The notes under the pieces: model-generated
Told to the model about the DNA's origin: nothing
The model's input: only the letters and a program-made list of their open reading frames with translations
The model's database searches: none
From: Candidatus Bealeia paramacronuclearis
Lineage (GTDB): Bacteria; Pseudomonadota; Alphaproteobacteria; UBA9655
NCBI RefSeq assembly: GCF_035607555.1
Contig: NZ_JAVHWZ010000001.1
Span: forward strand, 372,001 to 436,000
Length of the DNA stretch: 64,000 nucleotides
Direction of reading: 5' to 3'
Position numbers and translations under genes: made by a program
In this document: piece by piece, positions 1 to 9,489 of the stretch
Numbering within the stretch: the first letter of the stretch is position 1
Layout: each line of letters begins with the position of its first letter

Positions 1-1000
1 ATCGCACATTTTGACCGCGTCGTCCAATGGCAAGACTTAATTGCTCGTCAGGAACGACCGCATCAATTCGATTTTGATCTTCATCCAAGACGACTTTCGT
101 GACTTCTGCGGGGGCCAAAGCATTCACCACAAAAGTTGCGACATTTTGAGACCAAGGAATAATGTCAATTTTCTCGCCCTGAAGTTCAGACACAACAGCT
201 TGAACACGGCTTCCACGCATACCCACACAAGATCCTACAGGATCGATACTTGGGTCATGGGAATAAACACCTATTTTAGCACGACTTCCGGGATCACGTG
301 CGGCGGATTTAATTTCAATGATGCCTTCGAAAATCTCAGGAACTTCTTGTGTGAAAAGCTTCACCAAAAATTCAGGGCGCGTACGACTTAAGAAAATCTG
401 AGGCCCACGTTGTTCTTCTCGCACATCAAAAATTAAGGCGCGGATACGGTCACCCACACGGAAAGTCTCCCGGGGAATCATCTCGTCGCGACGCAAAAAC
501 CCTTCGGCTTTTCCAAGATCAATAAAGACATTCCCAAATTCAACGCGTTTGACAACGCCGTTGATAATGTCGCCAATCCGATTTTTGTACTCGCGATATT
601 GACGACCGCGCTCTGCATCACGCACTTTTTGATAAATAACCTGTTTTGCAGTTTGTGCGGCTACACGACCAAAATCAATGGGGGGAAGGGGTTCGGTTAA
701 GATATCCCCAATTTTAAGAGCAGGATTGATAGCTTGGGCTTGTGATAAGGTGAGTTGAGTTAAATCGTTTTCGATTTCCTCAACAACTTCACGACACCGC
801 ATCAACGTAATATCCCCCGTTTTGCGGTTAATAGTGGCTCGAATATCATGCTCATGACCATACTTGGAACGGCCGGCTTTTTGAATAGCCTGCTCCATGG
901 CATCAAGCACTTCGTCACGATCAATAGATTTTTCACGGGCTACGACATCAGCCACATGGAGAATCTCTCGACTGGCTAAATCAAAAGTATTTTCGCTCAT
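1..1000 (-). CDS. nusA: Transcription termination/antitermination factor NusA, N-terminal part (runs off the window)
   Basis: NusA binds RNA polymerase and nascent RNA and modulates pausing, termination and antitermination. The reverse strand from the ATG at 1000 gives about 333 residues beginning MSENTFDLASREIL and staying open to the window edge. An NusA N-terminal domain is followed by an S1 RNA-binding domain (GDIINGVVKRVEFGNVF, about residues 142-200) and the start of the KH region (DPVGSCVGMRGSRVQAV, about residue 250). It begins 10 bp after the rimP stop, the usual rimP-nusA operon order. The C-terminal part lies outside the window. Identity is secure. Confidence 0.96.
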   Translation of the reverse strand, partial: MSENTFDLASREILHVADVVAREKSIDRDEVLDAMEQAIQKAGRSKYGHEHDIRATINRKTGDITLMRCREVVEEIENDLTQLTLSQAQAINPALKIGDILTEPLPPIDFGRVAAQTAKQVIYQKVRDAERGRQYREYKNRIGDIINGVVKRVEFGNVFIDLGKAEGFLRRDEMIPRETFRVGDRIRALIFDVREEQRGPQIFLSRTRPEFLVKLFTQEVPEIFEGIIEIKSAARDPGSRAKIGVYSHDPSIDPVGSCVGMRGSRVQAVVSELQGEKIDIIPWSQNVATFVVNALAPAEVTKVVLDEDQNRIDAVVPDEQLSLAIGRRGQNVR

Positions 1001-1010
1001 CTTCTCTCCA

Positions 1011-1499
1011 CTACCTCTCGGTCTTTTTAAATGATATTTCAGGAATGACTTTTGCCTTTTGTACGTCAGAATAGGGGAACTTCACAATAGGTTTTCCATC
1101 TTCGGGAAGCTCAAGGGTAATTTCTTCCCCGTCAACGCTAGCCAAGCGGCCAGAAAATCTTTTTCGGCCTTCATAAAGAGTGTTCAACTCCAGTTGAATA
1201 TCCGATCCTTGAAAGCGAACATAATCCTTAAGTTTGACCAAAGGACGATCAATCCCAGGCGAACTGACCTCAAGGACATAATTTTCAGAAATAGGATCTT
1301 CCACATCAAGAAGGGCTGAAACTGTTCGACTCACATCGGCACAATCATCAAGGCTTAAGTTTTGATCATCCAAACGTTCAATCATAATTTGCAAGCGTTT
1401 TCGATTTCCGCCACCAAACGAGATGCGCACAATGCCAAAACCCATTTCCTCAAGGGAAGGGCCTATAATTCTCTCAATTGTATCTGCAAAACTGTTCAT
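1011..1499 (-). CDS. rimP: Ribosome maturation factor RimP
   Basis: RimP assists maturation of the 30S subunit. The 162-residue product has the family's normal length and its hallmark N-terminal half, with ENYVLEVSSPGIDRPL near residues 75-90, followed by an SH3-like C-terminal domain. It is the first gene of the rimP-nusA operon, 10 bp upstream of nusA. A promoter-like pair at 1584-1611 and a hairpin with a T-run at 1514-1539 lie between it and the next gene upstream, so the operon may be preceded by an attenuator. Confidence 0.95.
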   Translation of the reverse strand: MNSFADTIERIIGPSLEEMGFGIVRISFGGGNRKRLQIMIERLDDQNLSLDDCADVSRTVSALLDVEDPISENYVLEVSSPGIDRPLVKLKDYVRFQGSDIQLELNTLYEGRKRFSGRLASVDGEEITLELPEDGKPIVKFPYSDVQKAKVIPEISFKKTER

Positions 1500-1513
1500 T
1501 CAAAAAATCCAAT

Positions 1514-1539
1514 AAAAAAAGCGAGACAACTGCCCCGCT
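1514..1539 (-). terminator. Hairpin with T-run in the rimP leader (terminator or attenuator)
   Basis: Read on the minus strand, AGCGGG pairs with CTCGCT (six pairs, one G-U) across an 8-base loop and is followed directly by seven T. It sits 15 bp before the rimP start codon and downstream of a promoter-like pair. It may end transcription from the upstream gene at 1673-2839, or act as an attenuator in the rimP-nusA leader. The stem is short. Confidence 0.45.
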
Positions 1540-1583
1540 TGCCGAGATCTCCATTTTCTTCCCTTTTTAAGAAAGATTTTTGC

Positions 1584-1611
1584 ATCATACTGTGTTTTTC
1601 AGAGATTACAA
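1584..1611 (-). promoter_or_regulatory. Probable sigma70-type promoter of rimP-nusA
   Basis: On the minus strand TTGTAA (1611-1606) and TATGAT (1589-1584) are separated by 16 bp. Transcription would start near 1577 and cross the hairpin at 1539-1514 before reaching rimP at 1499. This is motif matching only. Confidence 0.4.
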
Positions 1612-1672
1612 GGAAAAAATAGAGGGAGTATATGGCAACATGTGAAAGGGGATCGCCCTTAGGGGTGCGTTA

Positions 1673-2839
1673 TTACTCCTCGTCTGAAAACTCACCAAAG
1701 CTTTCTTCGTCACTTAATTTTTCAGACATTAACAACTCATTTTTTAGATTATACTCAGTTAAAAATTCTTTTTCTTCATCATTTAAATCGCGCATAAGAT
1801 ACTGCTTAAGAGCAATTAAAAAGCGCCTGAGATCGCCTTTTTTCTTCTCTTCAGGATTTTGAAAAAACAGTTCTGGTGCAGCATTTTTAAAAAAAACAGC
1901 ATCCAAAGAATTAATCATTTTTTCAACATTAATGGATTGGAAAAGACCTTGAGACAATAATTTTTTCATCGCGGTTTTTCCACTTTTTACACTCGCTTTA
2001 AGTTCATTTTTAATTTTGAGAATGAAATCGTTTTCAATTAAAGTGCTTTGTTCATTCTGAACCGTTAGAAACTGTTCAGAATTTGTATCAATCTGGTAAT
2101 TGAAAAGTTTTTTTGTGTTTTCACGTGCCTGTGTTTTGATTGCAATTTGTGTTGTTGTTAAATATAGAATTTGGTTTGTTCTCTCGAAAAACATATCAAA
2201 ACGACGGTTTTTATAAGCCTCATCATTTTCCATGAGAGTTTTATCGTTAGGGGAACTGAAAGCGTAAAACAAGGCTTCTTTTATCCAATCGACCTCATAG
2301 CATGTTCTATAAAATAAAAAATTTTCAAGTCTCTCAAAATTCCATTGTGGATGCCTTTCAATCACCTCATTGTGCAATCCAAAAGCTTTAGAAATTGAAA
2401 GAAAACCAAATTCCCACTCTTCATCTAATACCACATTCGCGGCAACGATCTGTTCTTTTTTCTGTTGGTATTTTTTCAACTCTTCCTCTGAGAGATATCT
2501 GTGAGTCATAAGGCATTTTTTGTTTTCATCATAAAAATAACTTACAACCAAAGACGTGTTTTGCTCTTTAGCCAGCTCTTGCATTTTTTCAATCGCTGTC
2601 CACTCAAATTCATAACGATGATGGGGAGTTTCTTTATATTCTGGCTGTTCAGGGTGATTGCCCTCAGAAATCTTAATATTTTTTGGCTCTTTTTCTTCTT
2701 CGGATTTCTCAGACTTTGGGGACTTTTTTAAAATACTTTTTTGAGGAGCTTCTGGATTTCCTGTCTTTACGGCAGAAAGATTCGTCAAAACAAGAAATTG
2801 AATCAAAAGAAATGGAAAAATAAATCGCATCATCAACAC
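1673..2839 (-). CDS. Secreted protein of unknown function, Lys/Glu-rich
   Basis: I do not recognise a family. The 388-residue product starts with a clear Sec signal peptide (hydrophobic residues 5-22, ending near LSA) and then a low-complexity Lys/Glu/Pro segment (about 30-70). The rest is predicted mostly helical and hydrophilic, and the C-terminus is acidic (SDEESFGEFSDEE). The gene stands alone, about 170 bp upstream of rimP on the same strand. It resembles, in build only, the other orphan signal-peptide proteins of this window. Inference: exported, possibly host-directed; no function can be assigned. Confidence 0.7.
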   Translation of the reverse strand: MLMMRFIFPFLLIQFLVLTNLSAVKTGNPEAPQKSILKKSPKSEKSEEEKEPKNIKISEGNHPEQPEYKETPHHRYEFEWTAIEKMQELAKEQNTSLVVSYFYDENKKCLMTHRYLSEEELKKYQQKKEQIVAANVVLDEEWEFGFLSISKAFGLHNEVIERHPQWNFERLENFLFYRTCYEVDWIKEALFYAFSSPNDKTLMENDEAYKNRRFDMFFERTNQILYLTTTQIAIKTQARENTKKLFNYQIDTNSEQFLTVQNEQSTLIENDFILKIKNELKASVKSGKTAMKKLLSQGLFQSINVEKMINSLDAVFFKNAAPELFFQNPEEKKKGDLRRFLIALKQYLMRDLNDEEKEFLTEYNLKNELLMSEKLSDEESFGEFSDEE

Positions 2840-2889
2840 CTATCGATAAGGAATATTTTTTATAATAAATAAATGGGAAATTTGTCAAT

Positions 2890-3345
2890 TTATTTCTTTT
2901 TGGGGCAGCTATACTTCGTTGAAAATGAAGTAGAAACGCCGATAAAGGCGGGGCCTTGGGCTAAGCTTGGGTTTTTTTTGCCCCATTCCAGATAGAGTTT
3001 GACGATATCTTGATTCGAGATATTTTCAGGAAAACAAATATCCACATAAGAGTCCTCCACGTCCATGATATTACGATAAAATTGGGCAGCATTTGAGGCA
3101 CTGACAATAAAACCATAACAAAAATTTTGCGAGGCCACTCCTGGGTTTTGGCATGCCGCAAGAAGGTCTTTATTGGTGACACTTTCGGCCTGAAGGGCAT
3201 GACACGTTGTGAGTCCTGCCCAGGTAAGAATCCAGCGTTGATAAACAAATAATTTGCGAATTCGATCTTTGAGTTTGCGGGACTTGTTTTCCAGTAATTT
3301 GCCATTCTGAACTTTTTTTATTCCCTGTGTCATTGATTCAATCAT
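2890..3345 (-). CDS. Rap1a/Tai-type (immunity-like) secreted small protein
   Basis: The 151-residue product has a long basic n-region, a hydrophobic segment (about residues 33-52, ending HALQA) and a mature part matching the Rap1a/Tai fold: an early Cys in LLAACQNPG, then NFCYGFIVSASNAA, a Cys-Pro-like DICFPENISNQD, a helix with VKLYLEWGKKNPSLAQ, and a final Cys near the C-terminus. Known members neutralise periplasmic type VI amidase effectors, but the domain also occurs in standalone envelope proteins. No cognate toxin is visible nearby, so an immunity role is unproven. Confidence 0.6.
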   Translation of the reverse strand: MIESMTQGIKKVQNGKLLENKSRKLKDRIRKLFVYQRWILTWAGLTTCHALQAESVTNKDLLAACQNPGVASQNFCYGFIVSASNAAQFYRNIMDVEDSYVDICFPENISNQDIVKLYLEWGKKNPSLAQGPAFIGVSTSFSTKYSCPKKK

Positions 3346-3372
3346 TTTTTATGTTATTTATTCCTAAAAAGG

Positions 3373-4632
3373 TTACTCGATTTTTGAGATAGTCGCTATA
3401 AAAAATCCATCAGTCCCATTCTGAAGGGGAGCCAAACGCACCTGAGATTCCAATTGGAACTTTGGAGTTTTCTTAAGAAAGGCCTGAACCACGTTTTCAT
3501 TTTCGTCTTTTAAAATGGAACATGTTGCATAAACAATTTTGCCGTTGGGCTTTAAAAGGGGTGCTGCTTGATGGATGAGGCCTTCTTGAATTTCAATTAA
3601 ACGCTCAATTTCATCAGGGGTGAGACGCCACTTTTGCTCAGGATTGCGGCGCCAAGTTCCCGTACCAGAGCAAGGAGCATCAATCAAAATGCGATCAAAA
3701 CGCCCTTTTTGGCGTTTGAGCCATGAAAGTCCTTCTTCGTCTAAAACGCGACATTCTGTGTTGTTCACATCCGCTCGTTTCAAACGCAGGCGTGCCTTTT
3801 GAAGTCGCCAATTGGCAATATCCATCGCCACAATTTTGCCCTTGTTTTCCATGAGTGCCGCCACCGCTAAAGTCTTGCCACCAGCTCCTGCGCAAAGATC
3901 TAAGACTGACATTCCTGGGGTTGCTTGAAGGGATTCGGCAATTTTTTGAGATCCCAAATCTTGGATTTCAAAAAGGCCATCCCGAAAAGCTTTTGTTGAA
4001 GTCAACGGCTGGCGATCTTTAAGGCGCAAAGCTGTTTCAGAATCGGGCAAAGCATCGGCAATAATTTTTTCAGCCTTCAATTTGACTTTCAAATTCTCGC
4101 GATTGATTTTTAACGTATTGGCCCGAATGTCCACAGGCGCCTCTTTTTGAAAGGCTTGCATATTTTCAAGCAACTGATCTCCATAAAGATCTTGAAGGGC
4201 GGGTTGCAACCATTCAGGAAACTCTCCCCGAACCCAAAGAGGCGGATTGGGTTCTCCAAGATCCAGCCCTACAAGTTGGCGCTCTTTGTCGTTTAATTTA
4301 GAGGGCGAATATTTTTCGCCGTCAAACCAAATGCCAATTTTAGCGCGATCAATTTTTTCGATTTCCATTAAATAAGCCAACACTTGAAGACGAGCTGCAG
4401 CCCCTGATGAAATGGCACTTAAAGAGACGCCACGCAAAAGCGCCCACCAAGAAATATGCGCATAATTGCGAAAAATACCATAAACGCGGGTCGCAATAGC
4501 TTGACGATCTTTAGATCCAATGTAACGCCGCGCCTTAAAATAAAAAGAAAGGTGAGCATCCAAAGGAGAGTAGTCTTGAGAATATGTTTTTATAACTTCA
4601 ATAACAGCATCGATACGAGCAGCTTCAATCAT
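3373..4632 (-). CDS. rsmB: RsmB-family rRNA (cytosine-C5) methyltransferase
   Basis: Family members methylate a cytosine C5 in rRNA using S-adenosylmethionine. In the 419-residue product the SAM-binding motif VLDLCAGAGGKT is at 243-254, the DAPCSGTG loop with its Cys near 321 and the nucleophile-bearing ATCSI near 371. The NusB-like N-terminal region is short and divergent, as is common in alphaproteobacterial members, so target position 967 of 16S rRNA is inferred rather than certain. The start codon overlaps the rlmE stop by 4 bp, so the two are translationally coupled. Confidence 0.85.
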   Translation of the reverse strand: MIEAARIDAVIEVIKTYSQDYSPLDAHLSFYFKARRYIGSKDRQAIATRVYGIFRNYAHISWWALLRGVSLSAISSGAAARLQVLAYLMEIEKIDRAKIGIWFDGEKYSPSKLNDKERQLVGLDLGEPNPPLWVRGEFPEWLQPALQDLYGDQLLENMQAFQKEAPVDIRANTLKINRENLKVKLKAEKIIADALPDSETALRLKDRQPLTSTKAFRDGLFEIQDLGSQKIAESLQATPGMSVLDLCAGAGGKTLAVAALMENKGKIVAMDIANWRLQKARLRLKRADVNNTECRVLDEEGLSWLKRQKGRFDRILIDAPCSGTGTWRRNPEQKWRLTPDEIERLIEIQEGLIHQAAPLLKPNGKIVYATCSILKDENENVVQAFLKKTPKFQLESQVRLAPLQNGTDGFFIATISKIE

Positions 4633-5315
4633 TTTTTAAATCCTATGGCCACCACATACATCTCCGCGGAATCCGGGCGACTGGCAGGGGGCTTTGAATG
4701 AACAACTTTTGTAAATTTTTGTTTGAGCTCTCGCAAAAGATCTCCTTCGGCACCACCTTGTAAAACTTTGGCGACATAAGATCCGCCTGGTTTTAAAACC
4801 TCTTTGGCGAAGTCAAAGGCCACTTCTGCGAGCATCATAATGCGTAAGTGGTCTGTAGGTGCATGACCTGAGGAAGAGGCTGCCATGTCGCTTAAAACCA
4901 AATCTACGGGACCTTTTAAAAGGGCTTTGAGTTTGTCGGGCATCTCAGGATGGAGAAAATCCCCCTCAATCAGAATAGATCCCGGAATGGGATCGATGGG
5001 CTTAAGATCAATGCCAATTACAATTTCTTGTCCAGGCAAACTTCCCGTTTTTTCAACTGCCACTTGAACCCAGCCGCCTGGAGCCGCCCCCAAATCGACC
5101 ACGTGTTTCCCAGGGCCCAAAAGCCCATACTTTTCATCCATCTCAATTAATTTGAAGGCTGCGCGTGACCGATATCCCAAAGCTTGTGCTTTTTGGACAT
5201 AAGGGTCATTAAGTTGACGCATGAGCCACAATTGGGAGGAAATTTTCCGACCGCGCGCCGTTTTGAGTTTTACCGCTAAAGTTCGCGTTCCTGAGGTGGG
5301 CGTTTTCTTTTTCAT
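4629..5315 (-). CDS. rlmE: 23S rRNA (uridine-2'-O)-methyltransferase RlmE (FtsJ/RrmJ)
   Basis: RlmE methylates the 2'-O of a uridine in the 23S A-loop late in 50S assembly. The 228-residue product shows the K-D-K-E catalytic set: YRSRAAFKLIEM, the SAM motif VVDLGAAPGGW, LVLSDMAASSSG, YVAKVLQGG and SRPDSAEMYVVA. Length is normal. It overlaps ppx upstream and rsmB downstream by 4 bp each (ATGA junctions). Confidence 0.95.
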   Translation of the reverse strand: MKKKTPTSGTRTLAVKLKTARGRKISSQLWLMRQLNDPYVQKAQALGYRSRAAFKLIEMDEKYGLLGPGKHVVDLGAAPGGWVQVAVEKTGSLPGQEIVIGIDLKPIDPIPGSILIEGDFLHPEMPDKLKALLKGPVDLVLSDMAASSSGHAPTDHLRIMMLAEVAFDFAKEVLKPGGSYVAKVLQGGAEGDLLRELKQKFTKVVHSKPPASRPDSAEMYVVAIGFKK

Positions 5316-6304
5316 GCGGCAACTCCCCCTTGCGTTTTGAGGAAGAGATCGAAGATTATACCTTCTCTAAGGCCGCGATCCACGACTTTCACTTCATTGA
5401 TGCCGAAAATATCATAAATTCCTTGAAAGATTACAACTCCCCCCATAATTAAATCTGCGCGCTGAGGCCCAATGCAAGGATGCAGAAGTCGCTCGTGCAA
5501 AGTCATACGTGAGACTTTGTAGATTAAAGATTGAAGTTCTTTTTGATTTAAAACCATTCCATGAACTTGGGCACGATCGTAATGATCAAGATTTTTGTAA
5601 ATTGCCGCAAGCGTTGTCAAAGTTCCTGAGGTGCCAATCATTTGAATCGCTTGTTTGCGCAAATGAGGGTGGACGTGACAACGATCGGCAAAAGCCTTGG
5701 TTTCCTTGGCCATGGCCCTTCTGACTTTCGCCTGAAATTCATGTTCGTCGGGTTCTCCCCGAATGGCTTCGGCAACTGTCACAACGCCAAAAGGAATGGA
5801 GACGGAATCGATGACTTGGGGGACGCTTCCTGGAATAAGTTCCACCCACGCAAGTTCTGTACTTCCTCCGCCGATATCAAAAATAAGTGCGTAACGGGTG
5901 CATTGTGTGAGCTGATCCGCGCAGCTCATCATCGCCAAACGTGCTTCTTCTTGGGTTGATATGACTTCTAAAGGAAGACCCGTTTTTTCCCGAATTTCTT
6001 GGACAAACGCATCGCGATTTAAGGCGTCTCGACAAGCGGCTGTGGCCACGCATCGAAGAGCCGACACAGAATATTTCTCAAGGCGTTTCGCACATTCTGA
6101 AAGAGCATCAACTGCACGGCCTCGGGCAACATTAGAAATTCGTTTATAGGTCACAAGTTCATCGCCCAGTCGCACGATACGTGTGAAAATCTCAACAGGC
6201 ACAAGCGTAGCTTCAGTCTTTTGTGCAATCAAAAGACGGCAGGTATTTGTCCCCAAATCGATGGCCGCAACAAGCGGGCCTTTATTTTCAAGTTTGTCGT
6301 TCAT
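5312..6304 (-). CDS. Ppx/GppA family phosphatase
   Basis: Family enzymes hydrolyse polyphosphate or pppGpp. The 330-residue product has the two actin-like domains: the phosphate loop AIDLGTNTCRLLI near residue 15, LIFDIGGGSTELAW near 150 and MIGTSGTLTTLAA near 230. It lacks the C-terminal HD-like extension of long Ppx proteins, which fits the short GppA-like form often found next to rlmE in alphaproteobacteria. It is the first gene of the ppx-rlmE-rsmB unit. Which substrate it prefers cannot be read from the sequence. Confidence 0.88.
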   Translation of the reverse strand: MNDKLENKGPLVAAIDLGTNTCRLLIAQKTEATLVPVEIFTRIVRLGDELVTYKRISNVARGRAVDALSECAKRLEKYSVSALRCVATAACRDALNRDAFVQEIREKTGLPLEVISTQEEARLAMMSCADQLTQCTRYALIFDIGGGSTELAWVELIPGSVPQVIDSVSIPFGVVTVAEAIRGEPDEHEFQAKVRRAMAKETKAFADRCHVHPHLRKQAIQMIGTSGTLTTLAAIYKNLDHYDRAQVHGMVLNQKELQSLIYKVSRMTLHERLLHPCIGPQRADLIMGGVVIFQGIYDIFGINEVKVVDRGLREGIIFDLFLKTQGGVAA

Positions 6305-6389
6305 TTTGTACCGGATTCAGACTATTTCTTATAAGTAGTCTTATCCCAAGCATTTATCAATGAAGATTATCTATCATTTGAGGAATCTC

Positions 6390-6417
6390 TTGCCTTTCCC
6401 TCTAAAGTCAGTATGAT
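6390..6417 (+). promoter_or_regulatory. Probable promoter of tRNA-Gln
   Basis: TTGCCT (6390-6395) and TATGAT (6412-6417) are 16 bp apart, and the tRNA begins 15 bp after the -10 element. The -10 hexamer equals the one proposed for rimP. Confidence 0.45.
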
Positions 6418-6431
6418 GCCTTCATTATTTT

Positions 6432-6505
6432 TGGGGGATAGTTTAGCGGTAGAACTCCCGGCTCTGGACCGGGCAACTCTGGTTCGAATCCAGGTCCCCC
6501 AGCCA
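6432..6505 (+). tRNA. tRNA-Gln (anticodon CTG)
   Basis: A complete cloverleaf: acceptor TGGGGGA (6432-6438) pairs with TCCCCCA (6495-6501), the T-loop is GTTCGAATC, the anticodon loop is CTCTGGA, and CCA is encoded at 6503-6505. The weak U1-A72 first pair is typical of bacterial tRNA-Gln. Confidence 0.96.
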
Positions 6506-6609
6506 TCTTCCCGAAAAATCTCTTTTTTTTCTTCCTTTACCAATTGTTAATAATTTTTTGATTTAATGAGCTTCAATGTGTTCAAAAAAATAAAATTTGG
6601 AGCTCAAAA

Positions 6610-9048
6610 ATGCAATTCAAGCCATTAAAAATAAGAGGAAAGCTTACATCTTACTTTTTAGGATTTAGCCTTGTCCCGTGCCTCATTTTTTTGACTGGAA
6701 TTTATTTTGGAGGGGATCTTTTAAAATATTATCGTGGACTTCGTCTTCAAGATTTAGCCAGCGCTCTTTCACATAATGTTGAAAATAACCTTTTTGAACG
6801 CTATGGCGATGTTCAAGCTTTTTCATCTAATGATTCTGCAAAAAATAAAACCAATTGGGGAAATCCGGATGCTGCAAATCCCCTCGTTCAAGCAATGAAT
6901 AATTATACAACCCTTTATGGAATGTATGATCTCATGCTTGTCATAGACACCAATGGCGTTGTTCAATCCGTCAATACCGTAGGAGCAGATGGAAAACCTA
7001 TCAATTCCCATATTATGTTAGGCCAATCTTTTGGAAATGCTGATTGGTTCAAAAAAACATTAAAGGGTGAATATTTGGTGGGTAAAAATGGATTTACAGG
7101 AACGCTTGTGACTCAACCACAACATTATGATTTTCTGGATAAAGTGTATAATCGGAAAGATAGTTATAACATTATTTTCTCCTCCCAGATTAAAGATACA
7201 AACGGTGCCGTCATTGGAGTTTGGGCAAACTTTGCAAGCATGGGGCTTGTGGAAAACTTTGCGACCATGGCCTACAATGAGATGAAATCTCAAGGTATTG
7301 AAAACTCAGAAGTTGTGATTCTTGATGAAAAGGGTTTCCCCGTTGTTCATTATGACTTTGCATTATTACAAAATGGAAAATATGTCCGGGATTTTAAAAT
7401 TCTTGGAAAAGAGAATTTTGTGGAAATGGGTTATGGGGCTGCTAAAGAAGCGCTTGCTGGACAAGCCGGGGTTGTGGAATCATTTAATGACCACGCCAAA
7501 GAAGATGCCGTTACAGGATTTACACATACACCCGGCGCTTACGACTATCCAGGAATTGGGTGGTCATATTTTGTCTCAACATCCAAAGCGTTGGCTTATG
7601 CAGATGTGTATAAATCAATTATAATCTCAATGGTTGGAATTGCGCTTTTAGGACTGATAGCCTCTATTATGGGTTATGCGATTAGCGGTGGGTTTACGCG
7701 TCCGATTCTGCGCATCACGGATCTCATGAACCGTCTTACGGGTGGAGATGTCAACATTCAAATTGATTCCAAAGATCTTTCGCGACATGACGAAATTGGG
7801 GATATGAGTAAAGCCGTTGAGGTCTTCAAAGATAATGCTATCAAAGTCATAGAGATGAGTGAGGCGCGAGAAAAAGAAGCTCTTATGCGCGAAAAAGAAA
7901 TCAAAGAAAAACTTTTAACCCTTTCAAATGGTCTTGAATCAGAACTTGAGTCAACACTCAAACAAGTCATGCAAAATGCAGACGCCGTTTTGAAGATGAC
8001 GGAATCGATGAATGTCTCTTCAAGTAACGTGAGCACACAATCTACCAGCGCCAATGAAGCCACAGACGAAACAACGCGAGATGTTGAAAGTGTGGCGGCG
8101 GCTACGGAAGAGCTCTCAAGCTCGATTCATGAAATTAGTGCCCGCGTGGCTGAATCCACCCGAATTGTTCAAACAGCGGTGACTACAACAGAGAATACAA
8201 ATACCACCATTCAAGAATTAGCTCATGCTTCAACCCACATTGGTGAGGTGATTAAGTTAATTTCAGACATTGCAGAGCGAACCAATCTTTTGGCCTTGAA
8301 TGCTACTATTGAAGCGGCCCGTGCCGGGGATGCAGGAAAAGGATTTGCGGTTGTGGCAGCAGAGGTGAAAAATCTCGCTAATCAAACAACGCAGGCCACT
8401 GAAGAAATTGTGGGGCAAATTAATGCTATTCAAGAAGCAACACAAGGTTCAGTTGTGGCTATTTCTGAAATTACAAAAACCATCCAAGAGGTGGATCACG
8501 CTTCGTCGTCCATTGCTGCAGCTGTTGAAGAACAAGGCATTGCTACCGGTGAAATTAACAAGCGTACGCAACAAGCCGCAAGTCGCACACGGGAAGTGGC
8601 CAATGGCATCAGCATTATGAATACTGAGGCACAAGAAACTGGACGACTTTCCTCTGAAGTGATGTCCGCGACCACAAAAATTGTTAAGGAAATGGAGGCG
8701 TTGCAATTGCGAATGAAGCAAGTTATTCGTGAATCTTATGCCGGCGATAGACGTCAATCCAAGCGCTACAAAAACCCAAGTTCAGCCACCATTAATGGGC
8801 AAAGCTATTCCTTAAAAGATATCTCTGGTTCTGGACTTTCAATAAATACCTTCGGAACAGAGCATTTTTTAACAATGGGTTCGACAGTGAGTATTGAGAT
8901 TCCAGGGTATGCCTCAAAACTATCAGGTAATGTGGTTGACACCTCTGATCCTACATATATTCGAGTTGTTTTCACTGTAGACGATGATGAATCTAAGAAA
9001 ATTGATAATTATCTTGCAGGATTGAATGGCGTGAAACGTGCGGCCTAA
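6610..9048 (+). CDS. Methyl-accepting chemotaxis protein with C-terminal PilZ domain
   Basis: A transmembrane chemoreceptor of 812 residues. Order: TM1 (about 15-35), a large periplasmic double-Cache-like sensor (about 40-325), TM2 (about 335-360), HAMP (from [10 protein letters not shown], about 363-415), the coiled-coil signalling domain whose tip carries [18 protein letters not shown] near 556, and a PilZ domain from about 712. PilZ keeps both c-di-GMP-binding motifs, RQSKR and DISGSG. The start is supported by GGAG 7 bp upstream. It heads the chemotaxis operon. Inference: this receptor couples taxis to c-di-GMP; its ligand is unknown. With cheA broken, its output path is interrupted. Confidence 0.93.
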   Translation: MQFKPLKIRGKLTSYFLGFSLVPCLIFLTGIYFGGDLLKYYRGLRLQDLASALSHNVENNLFERYGDVQAFSSNDSAKNKTNWGNPDAANPLVQAMNNYTTLYGMYDLMLVIDTNGVVQSVNTVGADGKPINSHIMLGQSFGNADWFKKTLKGEYLVGKNGFTGTLVTQPQHYDFLDKVYNRKDSYNIIFSSQIKDTNGAVIGVWANFASMGLVENFATMAYNEMKSQGIENSEVVILDEKGFPVVHYDFALLQNGKYVRDFKILGKENFVEMGYGAAKEALAGQAGVVESFNDHAKEDAVTGFTHTPGAYDYPGIGWSYFVSTSKALAYADVYKSIIISMVGIALLGLIASIMGYAISGGFTRPILRITDLMNRLTGGDVNIQIDSKDLSRHDEIGDMSKAVEVFKDNAIKVIEMSEAREKEALMREKEIKEKLLTLSNGLESELESTLKQVMQNADAVLKMTESMNVSSSNVSTQSTSANEATDETTRDVESVAAATEELSSSIHEISARVAESTRIVQTAVTTTENTNTTIQELAHASTHIGEVIKLISDIAERTNLLALNATIEAARAGDAGKGFAVVAAEVKNLANQTTQATEEIVGQINAIQEATQGSVVAISEITKTIQEVDHASSSIAAAVEEQGIATGEINKRTQQAASRTREVANGISIMNTEAQETGRLSSEVMSATTKIVKEMEALQLRMKQVIRESYAGDRRQSKRYKNPSSATINGQSYSLKDISGSGLSINTFGTEHFLTMGSTVSIEIPGYASKLSGNVVDTSDPTYIRVVFTVDDDESKKIDNYLAGLNGVKRAA

Positions 9049-9079
9049 TAAAATTAAAATTATATAGGGAGAAATAATT

Positions 9080-9466
9080 ATGTCTGTTGATAAAAATATG
9101 CCGATCTTGATCGTCGATGATTTTAAGATGATGCGACGTGTGGTCAGAAATCTCCTTACACAATTGGGCTTTGCCAATTTAGATGAGGCTGCTGACGGAG
9201 GTGAGGCCTTGCAGAAAATTAAGGCAAAATCTTATCGTTTGGTGGTTTCAGACTGGAATATGGAACCTATGTCCGGAATTGAACTTTTAGAAAAGGTCAA
9301 ATCCAGTCCAGACACCAAAAATATTGATTTCATTATGCTTACAGCCGAGGGCAAGACCGATAATATTATCAAGGCCAAGCAATTGGGCGTGAACTCTTAC
9401 ATTGTCAAACCATTCACTGCCAAAGTTTTAAAAGAAAAACTTGTGGCCTTGATAGGTCCTTTTTAA
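9080..9466 (+). CDS. cheY: Chemotaxis response regulator CheY (first copy)
   Basis: Single-domain receiver of 128 residues that, when phosphorylated by CheA, would act on the flagellar switch. The acidic pair D13-D14, phosphoacceptor D58 (VVSDWNMEPMSG), T88 and K110 (IVKPF) are all present. The GGAG-type ribosome site lies before the ATG. It is followed within 25 bp by cheZ. A second receiver gene lies downstream at 14706-15071. Confidence 0.94.
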   Translation: MSVDKNMPILIVDDFKMMRRVVRNLLTQLGFANLDEAADGGEALQKIKAKSYRLVVSDWNMEPMSGIELLEKVKSSPDTKNIDFIMLTAEGKTDNIIKAKQLGVNSYIVKPFTAKVLKEKLVALIGPF

Positions 9467-9489
9467 AAAATAAGCGGAGGAAGACTTCT

